A stretch of DNA of 64,000 nucleotides from Parasphingorhabdus marina DSM 22363 (GCF_900128895.1 NZ_FSQW01000001.1:620001-684000); one strand, 5' to 3'. Positions 8,774 to 17,650 are shown, numbered from the stretch's first letter. A program made the numbers and translations. Notes: generated by a model not told the origin, from the sequence alone.

Positions 8774-9387
8774 ACGAAGCAGAGGCGCAGGCCTGGCTGC
8801 GAGATAATTTTGAGATAGGCGATCGGCAATGGCAGAAGCTGGAGCAATTTCTCGAGATTTTGCGACAGGAAATGGCGCACCAGAATTTGATTTCCAAAGC
8901 CAGTGCAGAGCATGTCTGGGCACGTCATGTCGTCGACAGTGCCCAGTTGCTGCTGTACGTCCCCGAACAGATCAGCTCTGGAACATGGCTGGACCTCGGG
9001 ACCGGAGCCGGCTTTCCCGGAATCATTATCGCCATATTGGGCGGGTTCCACGTGCAAATGGTAGAATCCCGGGCACGGCGTATCGCCTTTTTGCAGCATG
9101 TGGTCGACGCGATTGATATAGGCGGTCAAGCAACAGTGCAGGGGAGCCGGCTGGAAGTGATGGAGAGTTTTCCAGTGGATGTCATCAGTGCGAGAGCTTT
9201 TGCCCCACTAGGCAAATTGCTTTCACTTTCGCACCGGTTTTCCACAGAAAAGACGCTTTGGCTCTTACCAAAAGGCAAAAATGCGGTAAGGGAATTGCAG
9301 GAACTTTCGCCCAGGCGTCGAAAAATGTTCCACGTGGAACAGAGTGTAACCGATGCTGAGGCAGGTATTCTTGTCGGAACTGGCTGA
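8770..9387 (+). CDS. rsmG: 16S rRNA (guanine-527-N7)-methyltransferase RsmG
   Basis: S-adenosylmethionine-dependent methylation of G527 of 16S rRNA. The 205-residue protein shows the GidB pattern: [19 protein letters not shown] near residue 40, the SAM-binding loop [12 protein letters not shown] near 75, and [13 protein letters not shown] near 140. The start overlaps mnmG (ATGA). Close to its 3' end a perfect parS palindrome (9326-9341) is embedded in the reading frame and encodes MFHVEQ, so the C-terminal residues are partly dictated by a DNA-binding site. The parA start follows 36 bases downstream. Confidence 0.95.
   Translation: MNEAEAQAWLRDNFEIGDRQWQKLEQFLEILRQEMAHQNLISKASAEHVWARHVVDSAQLLLYVPEQISSGTWLDLGTGAGFPGIIIAILGGFHVQMVESRARRIAFLQHVVDAIDIGGQATVQGSRLEVMESFPVDVISARAFAPLGKLLSLSHRFSTEKTLWLLPKGKNAVRELQELSPRRRKMFHVEQSVTDAEAGILVGTG
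9326..9341. other. parS centromere site 2, inside rsmG
   Basis: Second exact copy of TGTTCCACGTGGAACA, within the rsmG coding sequence and about 80 bases upstream of parA. The reading frame through it is Met-Phe-His-Val-Glu-Gln. A perfect 16-base match in a coding region, identical to the copy at 6836, is very unlikely by chance and points to selection for ParB binding. Confidence 0.9.
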
Positions 9388-9423
9388 AAACTGCGGTTTC
9401 CAGCCGGATAGTGAGGTAAAGAC

Positions 9424-10206
9424 ATGGTCCGTATAGCAATTGCCAATCAAAAAGGCGGTGTCGGCAAGACGACCACGGCCATCAATATGGCAACGGCTTT
9501 GGCGGCGACGGGATGGAAAGTCCTTTTGATCGACCTGGATCCTCAGGGCAATGCCTCCACCGGTCTGGGTCTCAACCAGAACGACCGGGTCAATAGCAGC
9601 TATGACTTGCTGGTTTCCGATATTTCGCTTGAGGAATGTGTCACCCCTACACGGGTTCCGGGGCTGGATGTCGTTCCGGCCACTGTGGACTTGTCGGGGG
9701 CGGAAGTGGAGCTGGTGGAGTTTGAGGAGCGCACGCACCGGCTGAAAAAAGCCCTGGATGGCGCTGATATTGACCAGTGGGACATTTGCCTGATCGATTG
9801 TCCGCCATCGCTCGGGTTGTTGACGCTCAATGCCATGGTGGCGGTGGAATCCTTGCTGGTTCCGCTGCAATGCGAGTTTTTCGCGCTCGAAGGGCTGAGT
9901 CAGCTGCTGCAAACGGTCGAGCGGATCCGCGCGCGGTTCAATCGCGGTCTGTCGGTCATGGGCGTGGTTTTGACCATGTATGACCGCCGCAACAAGCTCA
10001 CGGAGCAGGTGTCCGACGACGTTCGGGCTTGTTTGGGAAATGTCGTCTTTGATACGGTTATTCCCAGAAATGTGAGGCTTTCGGAGGCCCCGAGCCATGG
10101 CTTGCCGGCGCTGATCTATGATCATAAATGTATGGGATCCGAGGCCTATATCAATCTGGCCCGCGAACTGATTTCACGACTGCCGGAACGGAAGGTGGCG
10201 GCGTGA
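9424..10206 (+). CDS. parA: Chromosome partitioning ATPase ParA
   Basis: Deviant-Walker ATPase that binds DNA non-specifically and moves the ParB-parS complex to segregate origins. The 260 residues begin MVRIAIANQKGGVGKTTTAI, with the deviant Walker A KGGVGKTT at 11-18, the A' motif DLDPQGNAS near 38, and the Walker B region CLIDCPPSLGLLT near 123. The stop codon overlaps the parB start (TGATG). Upstream lies parS inside rsmG, giving the gidAB-parAB arrangement usual near alphaproteobacterial origins. Confidence 0.96.
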   Translation: MVRIAIANQKGGVGKTTTAINMATALAATGWKVLLIDLDPQGNASTGLGLNQNDRVNSSYDLLVSDISLEECVTPTRVPGLDVVPATVDLSGAEVELVEFEERTHRLKKALDGADIDQWDICLIDCPPSLGLLTLNAMVAVESLLVPLQCEFFALEGLSQLLQTVERIRARFNRGLSVMGVVLTMYDRRNKLTEQVSDDVRACLGNVVFDTVIPRNVRLSEAPSHGLPALIYDHKCMGSEAYINLARELISRLPERKVAA

Positions 10207-11168
10207 TGGCAAAAAATGACGAAAATGCACAGGATCGCAAAAAACCGGCCAAAAAGGCAACGGGTCTGGGCAGGGGGCTCAATGCCCTGTTCGGGGAAAT
10301 GCAGCGCGAAGAGCCGCTTGCAATAGGTCCTGAAGGTGTTGCCGCAAGTGATGCCGGTGCGGCGGAGCGCACCGATGGCCTGCGCATGATTTCCATTTCG
10401 GAAATCCGGCCCAATCCTGACCAGCCCCGGCAACGTTTTGACGATGCGGCGCTCGACGAATTGTCTGACAGCATGCGGGAGCGCGGAGTCATTCAACCGA
10501 TTGTCGTCCGGACTCACGGCAAGCATTACCAGATTGTCGCTGGCGAACGGCGCTGGCGCGCCGCCCAGCGCGCCAGACTGCATCATATTCCCGCCATCGT
10601 GCGGCAGTTAAATGATGCCGAAACGCTGGAAATCGCCATTGTTGAGAATGTCCAGCGGCGAGATCTCAATGCGCTGGAAGAGGCTGAAGCTTACGCACGG
10701 CTCAAGGAAGATTATGGTCACAGCCAGGCGAAGCTGGCGGAAATTGTTGGCAAGTCGCGCAGCCATATCGCCAATCTGATCCGGCTGCTGGAATTGCCCG
10801 AACCGGTGCGCGAGCTGGTTGCCGAAGACAAATTGAGCATGGGGCATGCGCGGGCTCTGGTCAACGCACCGGATGCCACGGAAATTGCTCAAACCATTGT
10901 TAAAAAAGGACTTTCAGTTCGCGATACCGAACGACTTGTGCGCAAGGCGCTGGGTGGATCACGGCGCAAGACATCCCGGACATCCGCTTCGAACAGTGAA
11001 AATGATGCCGATATTCGCGCCGTTGAAAATCATCTTGGTGACTTGCTGGGGCTAAAGGTCAGCATCCAGTCCAAAGGCGACGGTGGTGCCGGTGCGATGA
11101 CCATTTCCTATAGCAATCTCGATCAGCTCGACCTGATTTGCCAGCGACTGACCGGCGAACATATCTGA
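10206..11168 (+). CDS. parB: Chromosome partitioning protein ParB
   Basis: CTP-dependent clamp that loads at parS and spreads to form the partition complex. I start it at the ATG at 10206, overlapping the parA stop, which gives 320 residues; an in-frame upstream start at 10128 would lie inside parA. The N-terminus has the ParA-contacting segment KATGLGRGLNALFG. The CTP-binding motif GERRWRAAQR is near residue 113 and the helix-turn-helix SQAKLAEIVGKSRSHIANL near 172. The C-terminal dimerisation domain is complete. Two perfect parS sites lie upstream. Confidence 0.96.
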   Translation: MAKNDENAQDRKKPAKKATGLGRGLNALFGEMQREEPLAIGPEGVAASDAGAAERTDGLRMISISEIRPNPDQPRQRFDDAALDELSDSMRERGVIQPIVVRTHGKHYQIVAGERRWRAAQRARLHHIPAIVRQLNDAETLEIAIVENVQRRDLNALEEAEAYARLKEDYGHSQAKLAEIVGKSRSHIANLIRLLELPEPVRELVAEDKLSMGHARALVNAPDATEIAQTIVKKGLSVRDTERLVRKALGGSRRKTSRTSASNSENDADIRAVENHLGDLLGLKVSIQSKGDGGAGAMTISYSNLDQLDLICQRLTGEHI

Positions 11169-11238
11169 ACCGGCAACGTTTCGGAAAATTTGGGCATTTG
11201 CCTGTGCTGAACAGAAATGTTGCGCGATGTGACACAGG

Positions 11239-11254
11239 TTAAGCCAATTTTAAC
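11239..11254. promoter_or_regulatory. Perfect CtrA-type binding site
   Basis: TTAAGCCAATTTTAAC fits TTAA-N7-TTAAC exactly and is framed as a longer inverted repeat GGTTAA-N7-TTAACC. The right half can act as a -35 (TTAACC, 11250-11255), followed after 16 bases by CATTAT at 11272-11277 as a -10. It lies 144 bases upstream of the DUF4402 pilin start. In alphaproteobacteria CtrA controls pili and motility genes; CtrA itself is not in this window. Confidence 0.6.
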
Positions 11255-11397
11255 CATGGCTAAGAGCAAAACATTATCCTTTGATCCCCATAAGCATCGC
11301 TGAATGTTGGCGTATAGCGACGTTCGGCCAGTGGGTTTGGCTGAATGCACCGTAGGCGCCAGGCATTTGTACAGTAGTGAAAATAGGGACCAGATTT

Positions 11398-11907
11398 ATG
11401 TCTAAATTTATCAAAGCCGCTTTGGCTTCTTCCGTTCTTGCCGCCTCCGTCATGGGTGCCGGTGCAGCTCAGGCTGCAACCGCATCTGCTGATGCGCGTG
11501 CCAACATCCTTGCCGAAGTAACGCTGACCAACGATGCCGGTACAGCTCTCGACTTCGGTACGATCGTTGTAGATGGCACGGGCGGTGCCGTTGTTGTCGA
11601 CAATGCCGGCAACCTCAGCAGCTGTGGCGGCGCACTGGTGTGTTCCGGTTCGACCGATGCCGCAGACTTCACGGTTGGCGGAACGGCTCTGGAAACGGTG
11701 AACGTCTCCATTCCGGCCAACGTTATCCTGTCGAACGGAACCGACAACATGACCGCTACGCTGACCTCGACGGTCACCGGGGGCGCAGTTGCTCTGGACG
11801 GTGCCGGCGCAGCAGCTTTCTCGGTCGGCGGTTCGCTGGCAGTTGGCGGCAGCCAGCCGGATGGTGCCTATACCGGTACCTTCACCGTAACTGCCGACTA
11901 TCCCTGA
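11398..11907 (+). CDS. DUF4402 domain protein, probable pilin subunit
   Basis: A secreted 169-residue protein. It has a signal peptide ending in GAGAAQA|ATASAD at about residue 26, then a low-complexity Ala/Gly/Thr/Val-rich all-beta domain with two cysteines (SSCGGALVC) that could form a disulfide. DUF4402 proteins are Ig-like, pilin-like subunits encoded with periplasmic chaperones and ushers, as here. The ATG at 11398 is preceded by AGGGA at proper distance; a GTG at 11377 in frame would spoil the signal peptide. It has its own CtrA-type site upstream and its own terminator downstream, so it is probably expressed separately and more strongly than the assembly genes. Confidence 0.85.
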   Translation: MSKFIKAALASSVLAASVMGAGAAQAATASADARANILAEVTLTNDAGTALDFGTIVVDGTGGAVVVDNAGNLSSCGGALVCSGSTDAADFTVGGTALETVNVSIPANVILSNGTDNMTATLTSTVTGGAVALDGAGAAAFSVGGSLAVGGSQPDGAYTGTFTVTADYP

Positions 11908-11961
11908 ATCGGGACAAGTCATTGAATTCATGGGCTGAAACCAGCGCATGATCAAAGCAAG

Positions 11962-11996
11962 CCCGTCCTGGTTCGTCCGGGGCGGGTTTTGCTTTT
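11962..11996 (+). terminator. Rho-independent terminator after the pilin gene
   Basis: A 10-base-pair stem (CCCGTCCTGG pairing with CCGGGGCGGG, two G-T pairs) closes a five-base loop and is followed by TTTTGCTTTT. It sits 55 bases after the DUF4402 stop and ahead of the chaperone gene. Confidence 0.8.
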
Positions 11997-12050
11997 GGGG
12001 CAGACTGATGGCGCGCGGGAAAACCGGTTTTCTGCCTCATTCGCCGCCAT

Positions 12051-12069
12051 GGTTAGCGCTTTGGTAACC
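12051..12069. promoter_or_regulatory. CtrA-like palindrome upstream of the chaperone gene
   Basis: GGTTAG-N7-GTAACC has the same frame and spacing as the perfect site at 11237-11255 (GGTTAA-N7-TTAACC), with one change in each inner half. It lies 83 bases upstream of the chaperone start and after the pilin terminator, where a promoter for chaperone and usher would be expected. Confidence 0.35.
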
Positions 12070-12151
12070 CTCTTTTGCCATAGTCGGCCATGTGGGGATG
12101 AGCGCCGTCTGGCCGCTTTATCCGGAACAGGACCAGAAACCGGAGAATATT

Positions 12152-12994
12152 ATGAAAATCAGCAGTCTGAAACGACTGGGCAAAGCCTGTGGGGGCTTGA
12201 CCCTGGCCATTTGTGCGGGCCTGACAGCCGTCAGTCCAGCCCAGGCAGGCGGGGATCTTTTGGTGGCGCCAACCCGTATCGTTCTTGACGGGCAGCGAGG
12301 CACCGAAGTCATCCTGAACAATATTGGTTCTGAGACAGCAACTTACCGCATCTCTCTCGAGCTGCGCCGGATGACGTCGGAAGGCCGGCTGGAAGATGTC
12401 ACGCCGGAAGAAGCCAATGAGATCGAACAGGCTGCGAAGAGCATGATCCGATATGCGCCGCGCCGCGTGACACTGCCACCCAACCAGCCACAGGCTATCC
12501 GCCTGGGCGTGCGTCCGCCCGAAGGACTGGCCGATGGCGAATATCGCGCGCATCTGCTTTTTCGGGCCATTCCCAAAACCCGCAGCGTAACGGCCAAGAC
12601 GCCGGTCACCGAAGGGTTTTCGATTTCACTGACACCTATTTATGGCGTGACCATCCCGGTGATCATTCGTCAGGGCAATCTCGAGGCTACGGCCGGAATC
12701 GCCAATGCCCGCGTTGAAAAACGTGAAAACGGGCATGCATTTGCCTTTGATCTGAGCCGGACCGGCGATCGCTCGACCTACGGAGAGATCCGGGTGGTCA
12801 AACAGGGCGAAAGCGAGCCTCTATTGGTTGCCCGCGGCATTGCCGTCTATCCGGAAGTCAATCACCGGACCGTGGCACTGCCGGTGCCGGCGGAAGTGGC
12901 GTCCAGGTTGAAGGGACCAGTGTCTGTTGAATATTACGAGCCGGCCAATACCGGGGGCGGTCTGATCACAAAGACGCAGCTGGTCCTGAGATAG
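12152..12994 (+). CDS. Periplasmic fimbrial chaperone
   Basis: A 280-residue PapD-like chaperone that would donate a strand to the pilin and deliver it to the usher. The signal peptide ends near AVSPAQA|GGDLLVAPTR. Chaperone features are the first strand DLLVAPTRIVLDGQRG, LNNIGSETATYRI, MIRYAPRRVTLPPNQPQAIRLGVRPP and the second Ig domain with its FAFDLSRTGDRSTYGEIRV segment. The ATG at 12152 follows GGAG with six bases between; the open frame extends to 12092 without a good ribosome site. The usher follows after 61 bases, so the two are likely one operon. Confidence 0.87.
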   Translation: MKISSLKRLGKACGGLTLAICAGLTAVSPAQAGGDLLVAPTRIVLDGQRGTEVILNNIGSETATYRISLELRRMTSEGRLEDVTPEEANEIEQAAKSMIRYAPRRVTLPPNQPQAIRLGVRPPEGLADGEYRAHLLFRAIPKTRSVTAKTPVTEGFSISLTPIYGVTIPVIIRQGNLEATAGIANARVEKRENGHAFAFDLSRTGDRSTYGEIRVVKQGESEPLLVARGIAVYPEVNHRTVALPVPAEVASRLKGPVSVEYYEPANTGGGLITKTQLVLR

Positions 12995-13055
12995 GTCTGT
13001 TTTTCAAAGACCTGGGCTGACTGCAATACGGCAAGACGCCCGGCTTTGTGACGTG

Positions 13056-15779
13056 ATGAAACAGCGAATGAACATATTCCGTCAGCGAGCCAGGTCGCTG
13101 ATAACTGCCGCGGGGACCGCTCTGGTCTCGGCGGCTTTGCTGTTTTCTGCGTCGCCATCCCTGGCCAATGGCGGATGGACACCGCATGACGATGATGCGC
13201 TGCTGTTTGACCTGCGCTCGGGCCGATACAGCCTTGGCGACGGCATCAGGGGCTATCAGACCAGCAACAGCGTGTGTGTCGACTTTGCCGATGTCATCAT
13301 GGCGATGGATTTGCCCATCCGGCTCGATAAAAAGTCGCGCCGCGCAACTGGCTGGGTGTTCGCGGAACGCGAAACACTGACCATCGAGCGCGACAGTGCT
13401 ACGGTACAAAAGGTGAACACGCAAACAAAACTGTCCGCTGGCGATATTTTTGACACGCCAGAGGGCTGGTGCGTGAATGTCAAAACCCTGTCAAGCTGGA
13501 CCGGCGTGACATTCCGCCCGGACCTGTCCAATGCACTGTTGATCCTTGAAACTGACAGAAAACTGCCATTTCAGCGCGCCATGGAGCGCAAGGAACGGGC
13601 CGCAAAGATCCGCCCGCGACGGACTTTCGATCTCGCGAGCCTGCCGCAATCCACGGAGTCCTACAAGATCTGGCGTACACCTTCGGTGGATGTCGTGGCA
13701 TCTGCCGGCGGCTTGCGCGATAGGCGGTCAGGTCAGGATCTGGACGTCCGATACGAACTGTTTGCGTCCGGAGAGGTCGGGAAAGCCTCCTTTGACGCCC
13801 GGTTGTCGTCGGACGACAATGGCGTCCCCGAAAATCTCCGGGTGCGTGCCTATCGCACGGATCCCAAGGGTGAATTGCTTGGCCCGCTGAAGGCAACCCA
13901 TTTTGCCCTGGGCGATGTCGCCACGGCATCGACCGCGCTGGTGTCCCAGAGCACGGTGGGAAGGGGAGCCCTGGTCACCAATCGGCCGGTGGATCGCCCC
14001 GACGCCTTTGACCGGACCAGTTTCCGGGGCGAATTGCCTGCGGGATGGGATGCGGAACTCTATCGCAATGGCCAGTTGCTGGCTTTTGCCGAAAACCGAG
14101 CCGACGGCCGCTATGAATTTGTCGATGTGCCGTTGCTGTACGGCCAAAACCGGTTCGAAGTGGTCCTATATGGTCCGCAAGGCCAGGTCCGGCGGGAAAC
14201 CCAGACGGTTCCAGTGGGTCTCGACTCCATTCCTCCGCGCAAGACCTGGTATTGGGCCGGGGTTCAGGATGCGGGCGAAGACCTGATCCGTCTCGGCAGC
14301 AAATTGCCGATCCGCCAGTCCGGCTGGCGCGGCGGTTTTGGCCTGGAACGCGGAATCAACACCAAGACATCTGTTGCGGCATCGCTGTTCAGCCTGCAAA
14401 TTGACGGCACACGGCGCAATTATCTCGAAGGTTCTGTCCGGCGGGCCGTGGGCCCGACACTGGTCGAGCTGTCGGCCTCTTCGGATCTGGAGAGCGGTAC
14501 CGCTTTCCGCGGCCAGTTGCTCGGAGAGCTCGGAGAAACCTTCATCACTGCCGAAACCATCTGGGCGCAGGGCGGGTTTGTCTCTGACCGGATAGATCAA
14601 AACGTGAACGGAAGACATCGCGTCGCGCTGGATCACAATTTCAAGATCGGCAACAAGATTGTGCCCTTCCACATTGACGCCCAGTATGAAACGAAAACAG
14701 ACGGAGCGGCTTCACTGGACTTTGTCGGCCGCGCATCCCTGAATTTGCGCCGTTTTTCGCTGACCGGAGAGGTTGCCTGGGAAAAGCAGTTCAGCGCATT
14801 TGGACCCGATCCACCGGATATTGTTGAAGCCCGGATGCTGGCGAACGGCCGAATCGGTCGTGTCCGGTTGCGCGGCGAGGCAATATACCGGGTAGCTCCG
14901 GAAAAACGTTTCGAACGGGTGAATTTCACCGGCGAATGGCGCGCGGGTGAACGCGCTGACTGGCGCGCAGAGCTGGGCTATGATGCCGGGCTCGATCGCG
15001 CGCGCGCAGGAATCGGGATCATCCGGCGATTTGACAAATTCTCGCTCACTGCCAGCGCGGAAGCCGCTTCGGACGGCTCGGTGGCGGCGGGTCTCAATCT
15101 CGCATTCAGTCTGGGCCCGGACCCGCGCAACGGCAAATTCCGCTTTTCCAGCAACAAGCTCGCCAGCAATGGCCAGGCGCTGGCAATTGTCTATCGCGAC
15201 AAAAATGGCGATGGTGTCCGGCAAGCTCATGAAAAACTGGTAGAAAATGTCGAACTGACGGCAGGCCAGACCACGGCACTGACGCCGACCGATGCCAACG
15301 GGCGGGCCGTGATCGACAATCTGCAGCCGTTCCGGCCGGTACTGATCGGCATCGACACCAGCAGTCTGAGTGACCCCTATGTCCAGCCGGCCTTGCCGGG
15401 TGTCGTTGTAACGCCAAGACCCGGTGTGGCTTCAACAGTGGAATTGCCTCTTGTCAGTGCCGGAGAGGTCGAAGGAACCCTTCGCCGCAAAGGTGGCGGG
15501 GTGCTGGCCGGAGTCAGTCTGGAGCTGGTGGATGGCGAAGGCCGGCTGGTACGTTCGACACTTACGGAATTTGACGGATTCTTCCTGTTCGAAGGCGTGC
15601 CGTACGGAACCTATCGCGTCCGGATTGAAAAACTGGCTGCCCAGGCGGTCAAGGTATCCGCACAGCTGGGTGCCCAGGCTGTGGTCGACGATGATAACCA
15701 GATTGCCCGACTGGGCGTGGTGCAGGCCGGACCTGTCACGATTATTGCCAGCGGCACCGGATCATTGGACCCGCCCTGA
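13056..15779 (+). CDS. Usher-like outer-membrane protein of a chaperone/usher system
   Basis: About 907 residues. A signal peptide ends near SASPSLA|NGG. Residues about 45-170 form a globular domain (DALLFDLRSGRYSLGDG ... GVTFRPDLSNALLILE) that resembles the copper-amine-oxidase N-terminal-like domain rather than a PapC N-domain. An Ig/plug-type segment GELPAGWDAELYRNGQLLAF is near 325, inside a long beta-rich region that should be the barrel. The C-terminus adds an SdrD/B-like domain (DKNGDGVRQAHEK near 715) and a carboxypeptidase-regulatory-like domain (GVLAGVSLELVDGEG near 815). The layout is like ushers of alternate or CS1-type systems. GTG 13053, ATG 13056 and ATG 13068 are alternative starts; none has a clear ribosome site. 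Confidence 0.78.
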   Translation: MKQRMNIFRQRARSLITAAGTALVSAALLFSASPSLANGGWTPHDDDALLFDLRSGRYSLGDGIRGYQTSNSVCVDFADVIMAMDLPIRLDKKSRRATGWVFAERETLTIERDSATVQKVNTQTKLSAGDIFDTPEGWCVNVKTLSSWTGVTFRPDLSNALLILETDRKLPFQRAMERKERAAKIRPRRTFDLASLPQSTESYKIWRTPSVDVVASAGGLRDRRSGQDLDVRYELFASGEVGKASFDARLSSDDNGVPENLRVRAYRTDPKGELLGPLKATHFALGDVATASTALVSQSTVGRGALVTNRPVDRPDAFDRTSFRGELPAGWDAELYRNGQLLAFAENRADGRYEFVDVPLLYGQNRFEVVLYGPQGQVRRETQTVPVGLDSIPPRKTWYWAGVQDAGEDLIRLGSKLPIRQSGWRGGFGLERGINTKTSVAASLFSLQIDGTRRNYLEGSVRRAVGPTLVELSASSDLESGTAFRGQLLGELGETFITAETIWAQGGFVSDRIDQNVNGRHRVALDHNFKIGNKIVPFHIDAQYETKTDGAASLDFVGRASLNLRRFSLTGEVAWEKQFSAFGPDPPDIVEARMLANGRIGRVRLRGEAIYRVAPEKRFERVNFTGEWRAGERADWRAELGYDAGLDRARAGIGIIRRFDKFSLTASAEAASDGSVAAGLNLAFSLGPDPRNGKFRFSSNKLASNGQALAIVYRDKNGDGVRQAHEKLVENVELTAGQTTALTPTDANGRAVIDNLQPFRPVLIGIDTSSLSDPYVQPALPGVVVTPRPGVASTVELPLVSAGEVEGTLRRKGGGVLAGVSLELVDGEGRLVRSTLTEFDGFFLFEGVPYGTYRVRIEKLAAQAVKVSAQLGAQAVVDDDNQIARLGVVQAGPVTIIASGTGSLDPP

Positions 15780-15854
15780 TCGGTTCTTGTGCAATGTGGC
15801 ACTTGTGCTACGGTTTTGCTGATATTTTCAACAAGTTTCGATCAGGACCACAGC

Positions 15855-16745
15855 ATGCAGGTTACCGCCAATGGCATCAATATTGAAGTAGAGGATTACG
15901 GGAATCCCGACGATCCGGCAATTCTGCTGATCATGGGCTTTTCTGCCCAGCTGGTTTACTGGCCGCTGGATCTTGTCCACGGCCTGGTGGATTCCGGATT
16001 CCGGGTGATCCGTTTCGACAACCGGGACGTCGGGCTGTCGCATAAATTTGACGGTATGCGCGCGCCTGGCCCGATCCGTCAGCTCCTGGCGAAAAAATTC
16101 TTCCCGGGCAGAAATCTCGCGCCCTATGACCTGCACGATATGGCGGAGGATGCGGTTGGTGTACTCGACGCGCTGGAGATTGAACGCGCGCATATCGTGG
16201 GCGCATCCATGGGCGGGATGATCGGTCAGCTGGTGGCGGCCAACCATGCCGAACGGGTGCACAGCTTCACGCCGATCATGTCTTCGACCAATGCACCTGA
16301 TCTGCCGGGCGCCAATCCGGAAGTGCGCAAGGTTCTGTTCCGTGCCGCAAGAGCGAGGGCCAGAAATCCCGAAGAAGCCCTGGAAAACGGCATTGCCTTT
16401 TCGACCATCATCGCCTCGGAAGAGGGCCGCAAGCGGACCGAGGAACGCAAGGAATTGCTGCAACAGGCGATTGATCGCTGTTTTTATCCGCCAGGTACCA
16501 GGCGGCAGATGGCTGCAATCATCCAGACCGGCAATCTGCGGCCCCAAACGCGGAAAATTTCGGTACCGACCATGGTGATCCACGGTGCCGACGATCCGCT
16601 GATTCCCCACCCTTGCGGCGCGGATATCGCGGCCAATGTCGATGACGCGTCATTCCGGCTGGTCGACGGCATGGGCCACGACCTTCCGCCCAGCAAATTG
16701 CCGCATATGGTCGAATTGATCGCCGGACATTGCCGGGCCGCCTAA
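15855..16745 (+). CDS. Alpha/beta hydrolase
   Basis: A 296-residue alpha/beta hydrolase. The nucleophile elbow is GASMGG near residue 117, the acid is in HGADDPLIP near 243 and the histidine in GMGHDLP near 274. The oxyanion-hole region is LIMGFSAQLVYW, and FDNRDVGLS is a motif frequent in lipase- or aclacinomycin-methylesterase-like members. The ATG at 15855 with AGGA upstream is preferred over 15789. The physiological ester is unknown. Its stop overlaps the end of the convergent lipid-kinase gene by four bases. Confidence 0.85.
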   Translation: MQVTANGINIEVEDYGNPDDPAILLIMGFSAQLVYWPLDLVHGLVDSGFRVIRFDNRDVGLSHKFDGMRAPGPIRQLLAKKFFPGRNLAPYDLHDMAEDAVGVLDALEIERAHIVGASMGGMIGQLVAANHAERVHSFTPIMSSTNAPDLPGANPEVRKVLFRAARARARNPEEALENGIAFSTIIASEEGRKRTEERKELLQQAIDRCFYPPGTRRQMAAIIQTGNLRPQTRKISVPTMVIHGADDPLIPHPCGADIAANVDDASFRLVDGMGHDLPPSKLPHMVELIAGHCRAA

Positions 16746-17650
16746 CCCGCCCGGGGCAGGCAATATTCGATCCGGCTTTCGCTCATTTTGATGGCAGACG
16801 GAACTGCGCTCACCGGATCACCGTCAACCTGAAATGCTGCCGCGAGGCTGGCAAGGGTATCGGCCTGCAACTCCACCGACTGCGCGGTCATGCTTTCAAC
16901 ATGCGGAAGATTACCCGGATTCCTGCCGCGGGCCACGGACCAGATGAAACGCAAGAATCCCCGGCGTCCAGCGCGGTTGAGCGCAACTAGTTCAAAGCTT
17001 TTCCGTCCAAGAGATGCGTCAGGTGACAGCGACCACGGGCCCGCAAAAAACCGGCCTTTGGCAATATAGAATGCCTCGCAGGAGAGAGCGGAGATCTCGC
17101 CATTTGTCCGCCGCACTTGCAGATCGAAGCGGTGGCGGGGCCAGCGCAGGAACAGCTGCAGGAAGGATAAGGCATAGGCGATTTTGCCGACACGTTTTTT
17201 CAGCCCCGGAGAATGACGGGCCACGGCCACGCCATCCGGACCGGCGCTGAAACAGGCAATCACAGGAGCATGGTCCGTAACCAGAACCGGCTCTGCGAGG
17301 CGACCTGCCGGTCCCGCGAGAAATCCTGCCATCACTTCCCGGGCAAACAGTTCGGGATCGCTGGCATAGCCCAGTTCCCGTGCTACGAGATTGACTGTGC
17401 CCGCCGGAAAAACGCAAACCGGGATGTTCGCGCCCTGGTTTAACAAGGCGGATATGACCAGGCCCAAAGTGCCATCTCCCCCCGAAATGCAAAGCAGATC
17501 ACTGTCGGGATGTATTTCTGTGTCTCCGTCAAGCCGGGTTGTGCCTGACGTGACGGAAGCCCCACATGCGGCAAAGGCTTGCGCCAGCATGTTCAGCCGC
17601 AATTCGTGATGAGTCCCCGAAGCGGGATTGTGGATCAGCTGCACCTTCAT
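16742..17650 (-). CDS. Diacylglycerol-kinase-family lipid kinase (YegS/DagK-like)
   Basis: A 302-residue protein that would phosphorylate a diacylglycerol or sphingoid lipid at the membrane. The catalytic-domain signature ISGGDGTLGLVISALL is near residue 57 and FPAGTVNLVARELG near 85. The C-terminal lobe (ISALSCEAFYIAKGRFFAGP ... LQADTLASLAAAFQVDGD) fits the YegS/BmrU two-domain fold. The start at 17650 gives MKVQLIHNPASG; an upstream start at 17671 adds seven residues without obvious support. In sphingolipid-making Sphingomonadales a sphingoid base is a possible substrate, but this is a guess. Confidence 0.85.
   Translation of the reverse strand: MKVQLIHNPASGTHHELRLNMLAQAFAACGASVTSGTTRLDGDTEIHPDSDLLCISGGDGTLGLVISALLNQGANIPVCVFPAGTVNLVARELGYASDPELFAREVMAGFLAGPAGRLAEPVLVTDHAPVIACFSAGPDGVAVARHSPGLKKRVGKIAYALSFLQLFLRWPRHRFDLQVRRTNGEISALSCEAFYIAKGRFFAGPWSLSPDASLGRKSFELVALNRAGRRGFLRFIWSVARGRNPGNLPHVESMTAQSVELQADTLASLAAAFQVDGDPVSAVPSAIKMSESRIEYCLPRAG

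Noticed and set aside
9044-9059. GGTTCCACGTGCAAAT in rsmG, similar to parS
   Set aside because: Only 12 of 16 positions match the two perfect sites and the right arm is broken, so it is at best a weak ParB site.
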